NCBI RefSeq assembly: GCF_019112545.1
Contig: NW_025064954.1
Span: forward strand, 54,080-118,079
Source: Guyanagaster necrorhizus
Lineage: Eukaryota > Basidiomycota > Agaricomycetes > Agaricales > Physalacriaceae
Direction: 5' to 3'
DNA length: 64,000 nucleotides
Each line of letters starts with the position of its first letter. Within the stretch, counting starts at the first letter, position 1. Under the pieces are notes generated by a model, which saw only the letters and a list, made by a program, of their open reading frames with translations, was not told the DNA's origin and made no database searches. This document shows, in pieces, positions 35,829 to 47,982 of this stretch. The position numbers and the translations under genes were made by a program.

Positions 35829-38800
35829 CTGGGGTGGCCGGCAGTGGTATAATCATGACAAGTGGCAATGATTTTTCCACATAGTCTTTGGTCCCAGAGA
35901 ATATAGATTTGCTCATTGTAACAGATTAACCCTCCTTCCTTCATCATTCCCCACTTGTGATTGAGGGATGGAGCCACTCATTGGTCCTATTTGTGGTTGT
36001 CCTGAGTCATGCTCTTGATGCACTCATAGATTTCTTCCTCCATTGGCATTATCATGGTCTTAAAATATTCAGGTCACAATAATATTACTCCCTCATTATC
36101 AGCCCCCCCTTGATCATGATCTGCTTATCAGCTGAGGAGGTCAGCCTTCTTGTTGGCCATTCCTGCCTTGTGATGGAGCATGTATTGATATTGACTAAGC
36201 TCTGTGACCCATCTGGCCTGATGGCAGTTGAGCTTCTGGGGCTGTCAGAAGTAGCAGAGGTTTTGATGATCTGTCCAGATCTCAAAAACTGCTGTGGCCC
36301 CAATCAAATAGTGCCACTATTCCTCCAGGGCAAGCAGGATGGTGAGCAATTTCTTGTTATAGATTTCATAATTCCACTCAGTGATAGAAAATGCTTTGGA
36401 GAGGAATGCGACTGAGCACCACTTTCCATCCTGCTCCTGGAAAAGTATGGCCCTGATTGCTTCTTTGCTGGAGTCAGCTTCAACTCAGAATCTTTCTTCC
36501 TGGGTTAGAATAGCAAGTATGATGTTCTTGGCTAGTCATTGTTTTAGGTTGTTAAAGATGCCTTGCTGAGAGGGCTCCCAGATTCAAGAGGTGTTATCAG
36601 TCAGTTGTGTCATTGGCCAGATGATCTTGCTATAATCTTGGATGAAACCTCAGTAAAAGTTTGTGAATCTGAGAAATGACTGTAGTTTCTTCTTCTTGAC
36701 TGGTTCCGGCCACTCTGTTACTTCTGCCACCTTGATGGGGTTCATCCAAATGCTTCCTTCACTAATAATGACTCTGAGATATTTGGTTTTGAGTACCTTG
36801 AATTCACATTTCTCTGCTTTGAGGAATAGTTTGTGTTTTCTTATGAGGGCCAATACTTAGTGTACCAGCTCCCTATGTTTCTCCTTTGTCTTGAACATGA
36901 TCAGGATGTCATCGAGATAGATGGTGATCTTCCTGGTGGAGATGAGGTCTTTAAAGATATTGTTCATTATCTATTGGAACATTGCTGGAGAGTTGGTGAG
37001 TCCAAAGCATATCACCATTGGCTCAAATAACCTCTGATTTATCCTGAATGCCACCTTTCATTCATCCCCTTTTTTAATTCAGACATTGTTATACTCCCAC
37101 CAAACATTGAGCTTAGTGTAGTACTTGGTGCTATGCAGTTTGTCCATTAACTCTGAGATCAGCAGCAAGGGGTACCAGTTTTTGATTGTCATCTTGTTAA
37201 GTTTCTGGTAATCTTGGACCAGTCAGAGTTTACCATCTTTTTTCTTGACAAAGAAGAAGGAGGAGGCCATTGGAGACTTGGATGGCCAGATTCATCCACT
37301 GGACAGGTTCTTGTCCAGAAATTTGTTGAGCTCCTATTATTCATTATTGCCAAGAGGATAGGTCTTGCAATCCAGGTTGGTATTAGCATTTGGAATTAGC
37401 TTGATCATATGGTCCTATGCTTTTGGCTCTGGTAATTTATTAAAACTCTCTTTCTTGAACAGATCTCTGAAGTCTCATGCCCATTTGGGCACCATTTCTT
37501 TGAAGGTTCTTTTTTCTTTGCACTCATTAGCTTTGGCAGCCAGGTTATTGGTGTGATGAACTGCTCAGATGTGTATCTTGTATTGCAGGTTAACAGCAAG
37601 AATTGTTTCTTTATCCTCCATCTCCTCATCCCACTGGTCCTCTGGATCCTCATCAGGCAACTCGAATGGGATTTTTCAGCAGCAGCACTTTGTGAATGTG
37701 ATCCTTCCAGTTTTCCAATTGATTAGCAGGTTGTAGTGTATTAGCCAATCATGACCAAGGAAGATCTCCTTGGTTCTGAGGTCAGTTATGGCTAAGTTGA
37801 TCCATTCAGAATGGTCACTGATTGTGAATCAGAGCTTAACAAATTCAGTGATAGAACTGGCTTAGTTCTTTGTTTCATCTATGTTGTATACTGGAATGGG
37901 CACCACTGTGGCTCAGATTGAGAGCCCATGCTTGTTGACAAAAGCTTGATTAATGGAGCTTCCTGTGCAGTCACTGTCGATTAGAGCAGTTACTGCATAA
38001 GTTGTTCAAGATGTAAAGGTTTCAATTTGAGCTTTGGCAAGAAGATCTCATCCAGATGTTTTGGACCGCTGAATGAATTTTCATGGTCCATGAAGCTCAT
38101 CAAGCTACTCCAAAGCTTGGCACTATTCAGCTTCTTGTATTCTCCTGATAGTGTCATCCACTACTTTCTTGGTTCATGCCTTGTGAACTCAGTTTCTGAG
38201 TATGGCTTTTGCCATTGTCATGTCTCTGGCTTCTTTGATGGCCCTCTAAGTCCACTTGGTGTCAAATGGTTTGAGCCAAGTGATGGGGCTCACTGCCCCT
38301 GTTCAGCTCATAGGCATTTGAGTTTCTTTTAGTGATTTATTGATGTGCATGATAAAATTCTGAGGTATATTCAAATACATAAGGGTAGGCATAGGAGTGA
38401 CTACAGAAGTACTATCAGTCCAGCTAGCAGCTGAGAATTGCACACCATAAAGTCTTTTGGCCAGCTCAGTGGAATCACTCACTGGCTGACTCCATCTTTT
38501 ACTTCCTTCACTTTAGTTTCTTCTCTGAGTTCTTCTTTCTCTTTTTGCAAGATGGTGATTTGTGCCCTGATGTCTTCTCAGGTTCTCTTCTTCTTTGGGC
38601 AGTCCTTCACCATATGCCTCTTCTGCCCACAATTGAAATATTTTCCTTCCTTCTTCATCTGGTCTATGTCCATTGGCTTCTCTGCTCCAGTGTATGTGGT
38701 TCCTATGCCTGTCTTCTGCATGCTATAGGTGGAGGCCATAGAGGGTTCCAATGATTTTCTGGCAGTTGTTTCTGATGGTTTGTTTAGGGTTGGTGGTGTC

Positions 38801-40045
38801 AACTTCTTTATATAATCTTGTAGTGTCATTGATTCTGCTTTTTGCCTTTGTTGCTTCTTATACATCTTGATGATCTATTCCTTTCATTCATTATAATCAT
38901 TTGGCATGAGGGCTTAGATGCTGATTGCTGAGATCATCATGATATAAGAGGAGAGGACCCCTCACTTGAGAGCCTTGACTATTCTCCTGTTGTTTGCAGT
39001 ATCGTCCCATATCTCAGTGAGCTTGGCCAATCATTTCAGCTCATCAAAATAGTCCATGGCTGCTTTGTCAGCCATTTTGTACTTCTTGTATGGCAGAATC
39101 AATGAATTTGTTGTAGAGTATTTGTTTAAAGATGAGCCAAGAAGGGTATTGGTAGTGCTCCTGAGTTGTTAATCAGAAGTTTGAGGAAATAAGAATCCAC
39201 CATGTTTTAGCCTTTTCTTTGAGGTAGAAAGTGGCAAAGATGACTTTGTTCATGTCTGTTCTGAGATATCTAATGTACACCTCAAAGTATTATTTGCAAT
39301 CGACCAAGAATTGGTCAATATCATTGAAGGCCCCCTTGAAGGGGTGGGGCTTCTGTAAGAGATCAGGGCAGCATTGAAGAATGGCAGTGTCATGGGGTAA
39401 TGTGCCTATTGGATTGGGCCAGTCAGAAAATGGAGGTCATTGCCACTCCTGTGATGATCCAGAGAATGAGTGAAGTGAGTTGTCATCTGCTATTGGGCTC
39501 CCTCATGGTGGCTCTTCCTTTCAGACTATAACTCCATCTTGTATGATGAACCTGAGCCATACCGCTTCTGGGTCATCCCTGATTAGCTCTTTTCTAGCAT
39601 CACTCCTGCTTGCTTGATTGGGAGAGGGCTGAGCCCTTAGGATTCAGCTCCCTTTGCCAGTCTAAGAGTTTTAGTAGGAGATCAGCACCTCCTTAAATTG
39701 TGGCCAGGTTTGTGAGAACCAAGTTGCCACTGATCAGGATAATGGAGCAGAGTATAAAAATGTGCTTCAGATAGAGGGTGCTATTTATATGGCTCATTTT
39801 AGGGTAATGGATGGTGACCTCAGCATTAGTTGTACTGGCTCCAGTATCTGATATGCTGACAGCCTGTGTATCTGGTCCTCAGGGTGTCTCTTGTTATATT
39901 GAATGGTGGTGTAGTTGGTTGTAGCATGCCTTAAGATCTCTGTTTTTTCATTAGTCAGTGAATATAAATATAATTGCTCTAGTTGTGATGCCATCCAGAT
40001 GGCATTATACTATAAAAAGTTCACTCCTTGCAGGTACAGTTCCTG
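35829..40045 (-). pseudogene. G1 gypsy, 5' half: gag end, protease, RT, RNase H
   Basis: Minus strand, continuing from 48516 across the G8 insertion: gag middle (39994-39794 open), capsid (about 39500-38880), zinc knuckle at 38640-38590 with Tyr for the first Cys (KYFNCGQKRHMVKDC), protease (about 37990-37900), RT (about 37230-36650), RNase H (about 36480-36200), HKAGMANKKADLL linker, and the start of H2C2, ending at GHP just before R. The next residues (GIAKT) are at 1346 on the plus strand. ATACT at 40046-40050 is the G8 target duplication. Confidence 0.88.
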
Positions 40046-40050
40046 ATACT

Positions 40051-40578
40051 TGTTACGATTTTTCTTATTTTCTTTTCTTTTTCCTCAGAAATGACCCCTA
40101 TTCTTGCTTAGTCAGAGCACTTAGACCAGCGCCTATGACCGTGGGAATGCTTAGCTCAGCAACTCAGTCGGTCATTGTCTTATCATATGGCTGTGCACTG
40201 TGAAGGGAGAGACAATGCTCCTTTTGTCACTAAACAGCAGTAACAGCAACGACGACAATTCACCAGACAACAGCTTTTGTGGAGAGCCTGGCCACAGCAG
40301 GGGTAACAGCTCTATGACAGACAATATCTTTTGTGAACAGCTTTATTTATAGAATGATAACAGAACAGTATTTAAGTAGCTTAGTTCTCGCTGTAATACT
40401 CCAGTCTCAAACTAAAGTTTATTTCCACCAAACTACTCTCGAGCTCTTACTACTTGCAAAGCCTTGACCCACATCGACAACATTGGCATTTGGTGAACTC
40501 TGATAGTCTAACCCAAAGTGTGAGGTTCTATCGGTTTATCATCACATGTTAATAGTCATGTGGGGTTTGAGTCTAACA
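40051..40578 (+). repeat. 5' LTR of G8 (528 bp)
   Basis: From TGTTACGA to GTCTAACA. It contains the promoter and self-primer listed separately. Confidence 0.95.
40369..40415 (+). promoter_or_regulatory. LTR TATA box and predicted 5' mRNA self-primer
   Basis: TATTTAAG at 40369-40376 is followed 27 bases later by AGTCTCAAACTAA (40403-40415). A transcript starting about 30 bp after the box would carry this segment at its 5' end. It is complementary at 12 of 13 positions to the primer site at 40580-40592. The one mismatch is a CpG-type change (CTCAAA for CTCGAA). The start site is inferred, not seen. Confidence 0.65.
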
Positions 40579-40579
40579 A

Positions 40580-40592
40580 TTAGTTCGAGACT
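40580..40592 (+). promoter_or_regulatory. G8 primer-binding site
   Basis: TTAGTTCGAGACT begins two bases after the LTR end. It lacks the TGG of a tRNA-primed site and pairs with 40403-40415 of the LTR. Confidence 0.7.
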
Positions 40593-40634
40593 TCTGGCTT
40601 CCTTTTCTCAAGCCTATTTGTGCTGAGAAACCAA

Positions 40635-41597
40635 ATGCCCCCTGCTCTAAATCCATCTGATCCAAACTTTACACACGAGTTCTTCGAACTCCTAGCTTCT
40701 ATCATAGGAACCCTGATCGGACTATTGGTGATCATACAGCTGTGCCGTGGACGCCAATCTATTACCGCCTGGGCTATCCGACACTATCAAGAATTCCAAC
40801 GCATCTGCACAATCCTTCGAAATGTCACACCAGACCTCCTCCTCCACGACATCCCTCCCTCTGTCCGAAACTCTGTCCGACACCCCGAAGAAACAGAAGA
40901 TGAGCCTGGGAGCTCGACTCAAAGGCATCCTAGGGAAGAGGAGGAGCAGCAGCGGCACGAATATCCCCCAAGACCTCCATCGGCAATCGTCCGAGACCCT
41001 GGAAACCCTTGGGCTACAGGGTTTCGATGAACCCGACCTGACACCCCTGTCCCCTCCCCCGAGCACAGCATCACTGCGTCAAGAACAACCATCACCCAGT
41101 CTGGAATTGGGCGCCGGGCTAGAGACTCCCTGGATGCCGTTCGGGTGGCTCCAAGGACCAGAAGTGCTGACAGGCACCAACCTTGACACACCTCATCAAC
41201 AAGAAGTAGTGGGAGGGGAACCCGGGTCAATAGTCCTGACCCATTCTTTGATGACATCAACAGAGATGAGGTCCGATACTGGCAAGCAGCATCAAGAGCA
41301 GCCAGTAGAATGGAGCAGGAGCGAGGAGGAGCCCCGTGCATACCAAGGAGTAGTCCAGTGGTATCAAACGCAATACGGCCAACCCCTCAGTCTCTTGCCG
41401 ACTTCCTCGATACTCCCGACTTTCCATTCTGGGAGCCAGCCTCTCCCCCCAGTAACCCCGACCCCTGGACAGGGTCAACTGCCGGAGTCGTCCAGGCTGA
41501 CAACTACTACTATAGGGAGCAGACACTCCTCAGCGACGACCGCCCGCTTTCATACGGGACAGACACCATCACTGAAACTGACGATATTCCCATCTAG
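40635..41597 (+). pseudogene. G8 ORF0: conserved membrane-anchored leader protein
   Basis: ATG at 40635 is the start shared with other copies. A GTG 15 bases upstream is not conserved. Residues about 15-36 form one strong hydrophobic helix (EFFELLASIIGTLIGLLV), followed by RGRQ, so by the positive-inside rule the long C-terminal part would be cytosolic. A conserved stretch (TAWAIRHYQEF, LLLHDIPPSVR) follows, then a Pro/Ser/acidic, probably disordered region with DPFFDDINRDEVRYWQAA and GTDTITETDD. Two in-frame TGA codons (41028 and about 41193) interrupt it; it ends TAG at 41595-41597. The same protein is recognisable in G1, G2 and G7. I know no family for it. Confidence 0.75.
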
Positions 41598-43662
41598 GGA
41601 GATAGGATACTGTCAGACCTCAGATCAATCGGGGGAGACAACGAACATATTGACTCCACTGGGGACCTCAAAAGGGTTCTCGATGGGCCAATTGCCGCCC
41701 TCTTCCTCCGTCCCTGGTTCTATCGAAACTTCCGCCGGTATCGCAGAGCAGTGGCACCGCCAGCAGAAGGAGAAGAGGAGCAGCCCGACTGAGAGCCTAC
41801 TCCTCGACCTGGACCCGAGGACGCCGAGTCCAGCACTCAGCCCCAGGCCCCCCGCCCTGGAAACCTTCGGCCAGCAAGGCAGTTCCCTCCTTGAGGGGAC
41901 CACCGACAAGGGGGCTGAAGGGGATGACGAGGCCGAGGAGGAGGACCAAGGGGGCCAAGTTGTGGACCCCATCCTTGAATGGGGCAGTATCGTCGACATT
42001 ACAACGCGCCAAGAACAGGAGAAGAGACGATGAGAACGAGAGGCATGGGAGGAGGAGTTTGTTCGGCTATACCAGGAACAGGTAGCCGAGTTGTGGAGGG
42101 ACAATCTCTGGTTACGATCGTCCCTGGAGAGAAGGTACACAGCCGCTGATCCTGTTGAGAAGGAGGAGATTTTACATTATGCTGCGACGGAGCAGGCCAT
42201 TTTCAATTTCAATCAGCGGTTCTCACATTATCAGATGATGGCAATGCCACCATATTGATCAAGATTCGGCAAGTGACAGGCACCAATGCCATAGACGCCG
42301 AGTGTCATGCCGTCTAAAATGACAAACACGGCATCATCAATCTGAACAGCGACATCAAGGTACTCAGACACCACATCTGCCGTCCGCAGTATGGCATCTC
42401 GGCTAGCCCGATCCTATGGACTGCCGAGAGTCCATCACTCAAACCCCTGAACCAGCACAGGAAGCTGGCTGCTAGCAGGGCAACCACCGCCAGACGAAGC
42501 TGAAGGAAGTGGGCCGGCCCCCACAGATGAAAAGAAGGATGACCCTGAGGCCACGGCACAGGGGTGGACAATCAGAGATGGCCGAATCATCCGAAAGGAA
42601 GGGCCCCTGACCCCAAGAAGCCCTGTCGCCGATGATGGATCTCTGCATTCCTTTCCAGGGCCCCCTATGGACTGGGTCAGCCCTCCTGGTGGAGAACCCC
42701 CGAATCTGATGGCGCCTCTAGATCCGAAGGTGCATGTATTGAATGTCAAACCGACATATGGATGGGACCCCCTTCTCTTCAAGGGTGCTTTGGATGATAT
42801 TGACTGTTTCCTTCTAGATTGTGACCAATATTTCCAAGTCTTCACATCTTATTTCCTCTTCGACGTGTACAAAGTCAACTACGCTACAATGTACTTCGAA
42901 GACAAGGCAAAGGTATGGTGGGTATTGATGGCCCCTACCTTCTGGTCGACCACGCGACAACATCACCGACTCTCCTCATGGCCGGTACTAAAACAGATGA
43001 TCCATGACAAGTTCACGGATCCTGCTGTCCAAGAGGTACACAAGGCAAGAATGAAGGAGTACAAGATGGGCGACAAGATGGCACCAGACTACTTCGACGA
43101 GCTGGAGCGACTTGGAAAGTTGGCCAGAATCCAGGAGGATGTAGCCGACTCAGGGTGAATGGTCGAGTATATGAAGCTGGGAGTGCCGCCCCACTACCTG
43201 AAGACCATCTCGGACCTCAGTCATAGTGTACCGATCGGCTATGATGAATGGAAGTCGCAGATCATGCTAATGTGGCAGGAGCAGCAACGACAGAAGGCAG
43301 AAGCCACAAACCTGTGGGGGCAGCACAGGTACCAGGGACAGGGCTCGAAGCCCTCCACCTCCCATGCGACCACATCTGCCAGGCCCGGCAGCTCAGCCCC
43401 AACTTCCCAGAACAACAGAAAGTGAACCGGTAAGGGCCCAAGTACCGGAAAGGGTAAGCAGATTGACGTGGATCGCCTCAAGAAGGAGGGAAAGTGTTTC
43501 AATTGTGGCCAACCAGACCACATGGCATGGAACTGCCTGGAGAAGAAGAACAAGCGCACACGGGAAGACATCAGGGCACAGATTGCCGAGTTGATGAAAG
43601 AGGATGATGACCTCAGGCATGATGACAAGCCTGAGGAGGTAAAAGATGGGGCCGAGCAGTAG
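40747..43662 (+). pseudogene. G8 gag
   Basis: Frame +1 relative to ORF0. It is open without a stop for 428 codons (40747-42033) through the whole ORF0 overlap (MSLGARLKGILGKRRSSS), then an N-terminal gag region (SIETSAGIAEQWHRQQ) and an acidic stretch. TGA at 42031 and a frame break near 42250 follow. Capsid runs 42667-43425 with one TGA at 43156, then TGA at 43423. The CCHC knuckle CFNCGQPDHMAWNC is intact at about 43495-43540. It ends TAG at 43660-43662. Where translation starts is uncertain; only the part after about 41690 is clearly gag-conserved. Confidence 0.85.
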
Positions 43663-46600
43663 GCAATTCAACTGCCTCGGCCAAGGACAAGAGTAATAAG
43701 TCACAGCCTGCAGGACAGACTGACATTTCTCCTTCTTTAGTTTCTACACCTATGTCTAAATTATGCATGCATTCGAATATACCCGACCTCATTACTCAGA
43801 AACCAGAATCGCCTAAGGAATCGACTTCTAGAACTCAAGCACCAACGAAGGGCCGAAGAGGGGCAGAGAGCCCCAAAGATACGTTTCCATCTTCCATTCA
43901 TCAAACTAAAAAATCAAAACAGACTCAATCGCCTTCAGGCCGAACAGGGATAGAGGACCCCACAGCCTGGCTGAAGCCATTCGACACTGAATGGACGTGG
44001 TGAGCAATCAAAGATGCCAGGGACAAAGCAGCAGTGAAAGCCATACTCAAGAATTGGGTACACAAGACTCGCGTCGAGGAAGTGATCAATGATATGGTCA
44101 CAGGAATATGAAATGTGGAGAGATGTCAAGCACTCGAATGGCTCAATGAATTACATGGACCGTGAAAGTTCATTCGTCGAACCAAAACTTCAGGACAAGA
44201 CCTAATAACCAAAGCACAGATCGAGACATTAACGTCTCGATCTACCTATGCAGTCACTGCCCTGATCGACAGTGGCTGCATGGAAAGTTCCATTAACCAA
44301 GCTTTTGTCACAAAGCACCAATTACCTACACGGGCAATGGCAGCCCCAATACCTGTCTACAATGCCGACAGGACAAGGGACTAAGCGGGAATGATCACCA
44401 AATATGTGGAGCTTAGGCTCACTATCAGTGATCATTCCGAACGAATAGACTTAGCAGTTACCAACCTAGGAACGAGAGAAGTGTTCCTTGGTCACGACTG
44501 GCTCATCAGACATAATCTGCTAATCAACTGGAAGACCGGACACATCATCTTCGCTCGATGTCACTGCCGGAAAATTCCTTTTCAACTACTGGATGAAGAT
44601 CCCGAAGACCGATGGGATGAAGAATTGGAAGATGGCAAAACCATCCTCGCCATTGACCTGCAAAAGGCCATTAGCATTCGGGCTATGCACCATGCTAATG
44701 ACCTAGTGGCAAAAGCTAATGCCAAAAAAGGGGAGAAGATATTCGAAGAAATGGTACCTGAATGGGCACGTGATTACCGAGATTTATTCGAAAAGGAAAG
44801 TTTCGACAAATTACCCGATGCCAAACCCTGGGACCATGCAATCGAATTAATCCCCAATGCCAATGCTAACCTGGATTGCAAATGCTATCCACTAGGCATT
44901 AACGAACAGCAAGAGCTAGATAAGTTTCTCGAAGAAAACTTATCTAGTGGAAGAATCCGACCATCAAAATCACCAATGGCATCTCCCTTCTTTTTCATCA
45001 AAAAGAAGGATGGGAAACTCTGACCAGTACAGGACTATCGGAAGCTCAACGAAATGACAATCAAGAACCATTATCCACTCCCGCTGATCTCGGAGTTAAT
45101 GGACAAACTCCGAGGTGCAAAATACTACACCAAACTTGATGTTCAGTGGGGATACAACAATGTCCGGATCAAGGAAGGTGACGAATGGAAGGCCGCTTTT
45201 TGGACAAACCGTGGTTTGTTCGAACTGACGGTTATGTTCTTCGGATTAACAAATTCACCAGCCACGTTCCAGTGAATGATGAATGACATCTTCAAGGACC
45301 TCATCGCCACAGGAAAGGTCACAATCTACCTGGATGACATACTCATTATGTCTAAAACCAAGGAAGAACACTGAAGGCTAGTACGTCAAGTGCTATCCTT
45401 GATGAGGAAGCACCGACTGTTTCTCAAAGCTGAAAAATGTGAATTCGAGGTATTAGAAACTGAATACCTCAGAGTCATTATCAGCGAAGGAAGCATCAGA
45501 ATGGATCCAATCAAAGTAGTGGGGGTCACCGAATGGCCAGAACCATCCAAGAAGAAGGAGTTATAATCATTTTTAGGATTCACCAACTTCTACTGTCGGT
45601 TCATTCGGGACTACAGCAAAGTAGTCTGCCCAATGACACAATTAACCGGAAATTCCCCATGGAGCTGGGGAATTTCCCAATGGGCAGCATTCAACGATCT
45701 CAAATGCCGACTAGCTGAAGACGTCATCCTGGCTATACCAAGCCAGGATGGAAAGTTCCAAGTGGAAGCAGACTCCAGTGAAGGCGCAATCAGAGCCGTG
45801 CTATCACAGGAACAAGATGGCAAGTGGTGACCTGTTGTCTTCATGTCAAAGGCGCTCACCATAACTGAGTGCAACTACGAAATCTATGACAAGGAACTCC
45901 TAGCTATAATGCTGGCCCTTGCTGAATGGCGGCATTATCTCATTGGAGCAGTCCAGACCTTTGAGATCTGGACTGATCATCAAAATCTCCAGTATTTCTG
46001 ACACCCACAAAAACTTAATCATCAACAAGTGTGATGGGTCATGGAATTATCCCAATATGAATACACGTTATACCACAAGGCTGGCATAGCAAACAAGAAG
46101 GCTGACTTCCTCAGCCGCAGGGCAGATCATGATCAAGGAGGAGATGACAACAAGGAGGTCATATTATTACGACCTGAACACTTCCGGGCAATGATCATGC
46201 CCACAGAAGAAGAGATGCACGAATGCATCAAGAGCACCACCCGAGATCCACACAAGTGGGATCAATGAATCGCCCCATCACTCAACCATGAGCGAGGGCT
46301 GAAAAAGGAAGGGGGACTGATCCGTTATGATGGACGGATCTATATCTCTAGAGATCAAAAACTTCACGGCGACATCATCACCACATATCATGATCATGCA
46401 ACTGCTGGACATCCCGGGATCGCTAAAATGAAAGAACTGGTTCTTAGGGAATATTGGTGGCCAAAGATGGACAATGATATCACCTGATATGTCAAGGCTT
46501 GTGAGGTTTGCCAACGAGGCAAGACTTCAACACAGCCCAGAGCAGCTCCACTTCACCCGAATGAGGTCTCTTCATCATCATGGATCCACATTTCAGTTGA

Positions 46601-47945
46601 TATGATAACCAGACTTCCTGATAGCGACGGCTATGATGCAATCATCATGATTGTCGATCACTTCTTGAAGGCGATCATCCCGATCACTTGCTCAACAGAA
46701 TTAACGTCTGAAGGATGGGCAAAGATACTACAAGACAAGGTCTACGCAAAGTATGGCATGCCTCAAATAGTGATTTCGGACAGAGGACCACAATTCGTCT
46801 CCAAGTTCCTGGACGATTTGTACCGACTGCTCAACATCAAAAGGAATGCCTCCACGGCATATCACCCACAGACAGATGGCCAAACAGAACAGGCCAATCA
46901 GGAGATTGAAAAGTACCTATGACTTTTCATCAGCTATCGACAAGACGACTGGATGGAATGGCTAGCATTGGTGGCATTCCAACACAACAACAGAATTCAC
47001 TCTGCAATGGGCAAAACACCATTCTTTGTGAATTATGGATGCAACCCATCAGTTGCACAAGTGGGCCGGCGGCAGACTACGACACCAGCATCAGCAGATT
47101 TTGCAACAACCATGGCAAAGATCCATGAAGAAACCAAAGCCGCACTCGAAAAAGTGGCTTTGACTATGAAGAAGCAATATGACAAGCACCAACAGCCAGT
47201 GCACGAATATTCAGTCAATGACAAAGTTTGGCTGGATACAACAAACCTGCACCTCCCAAGACTAAAGCAGAAACTGGCAGACAAACGAACAGGCCTCTTC
47301 AAAGTTATCACCAATATTGGCAAATCCGCATACAAATTAAAACTGCCAGCCACATGGAAAGTCCATAATGTTTTCAACAAAACATTATTGACTCCATATA
47401 TTGCACCAGCCTTCCCAAATCAAGAGCGACCACCTCCACCTCCACCAGAACTCATCGATGATGAAGAACACTACAAAATCGATGAAGTGCTAAACCACAA
47501 AACCCGAAAGGTGAAAGCACGAGGTGGAGGGATGACAACAACTGTTGACTACCTAGTCAGCTGGAAAGGCTATGGTCCTGAATCAAACCAATGGATCAAC
47601 GAAAAATATATGAATGCGGAAGATGCTATTCAGGACTATGAACACAGAATAAACAGGGTCAACAACAGGGGGATTACCACCCTAGATATGGGACATACAA
47701 TGAGAAGCAATACCCCACAACTATGCGATGGATCGATAAGCAGCCTGCGACAAATCGAAAGTCACGACATAATGAAACCCACAGACCGTCTAACAAACCC
47801 TACCAATGACCCAACACTCTCACAGTTCGAGATCCTGCGGGACCACCAGAGAACAACAATGGGCCAATGTCTTTATGAATCTGCAACCCGACGGACGAGT
47901 CCAGCAGATCGGCCACCTCCTGCCTGGGGCAGGGGACCACTCTAA
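43635..47945 (+). pseudogene. G8 pol: PR-RT-RH-IN-chromodomain
   Basis: Lies in the -1 frame relative to gag, overlapping its last 28 bases. Domains: leader (STASAKDKSNKS), protease with IDSGC at about 44267, RT with QWGYNNVRI and an intact YLDD at 45327-45338, RNase H (about 45750-45990), HKAGIANKKADFLSR (46076-46120), H2C2 (about 46390-46530), integrase with SVDMI, SDRGPQF and NQEIEKYL (all three acidic residues present), GPY region, chromodomain (about 47460-47645, VDYLVSWKGYGPESNQW) and a 100-residue polar tail. The last 330 codons (46953-47945) are uninterrupted. About a dozen stops, nearly all TGA, break the rest. Confidence 0.93.
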
Positions 47946-47966
47946 CTTGACCATCGGGACAATGGT

Positions 47967-47979
47967 CTTAAGGAGGGGG
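47967..47979 (+). promoter_or_regulatory. G8 polypurine tract
   Basis: CTTAAGGAGGGGG, three bases before the 3' LTR. The same motif (with A substitutions) precedes the 3' LTRs of G1, G3, G5 and G7. It primes plus-strand DNA synthesis in LTR elements. Confidence 0.8.
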
Positions 47980-47982
47980 TGA

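Noticed and set aside
40635..41030. ORF0 as an envelope gene
   Set aside because: No cleavage site, no ectodomain, and it is placed before gag rather than after pol; a single short helix near the N terminus does not support it.
41625..42140. 171-codon minus-strand open frame in G8 (also 40919-41341 and 43239-43628)
   Set aside because: Mirror frames of GC-rich gag; no conservation in sister copies and no domain.
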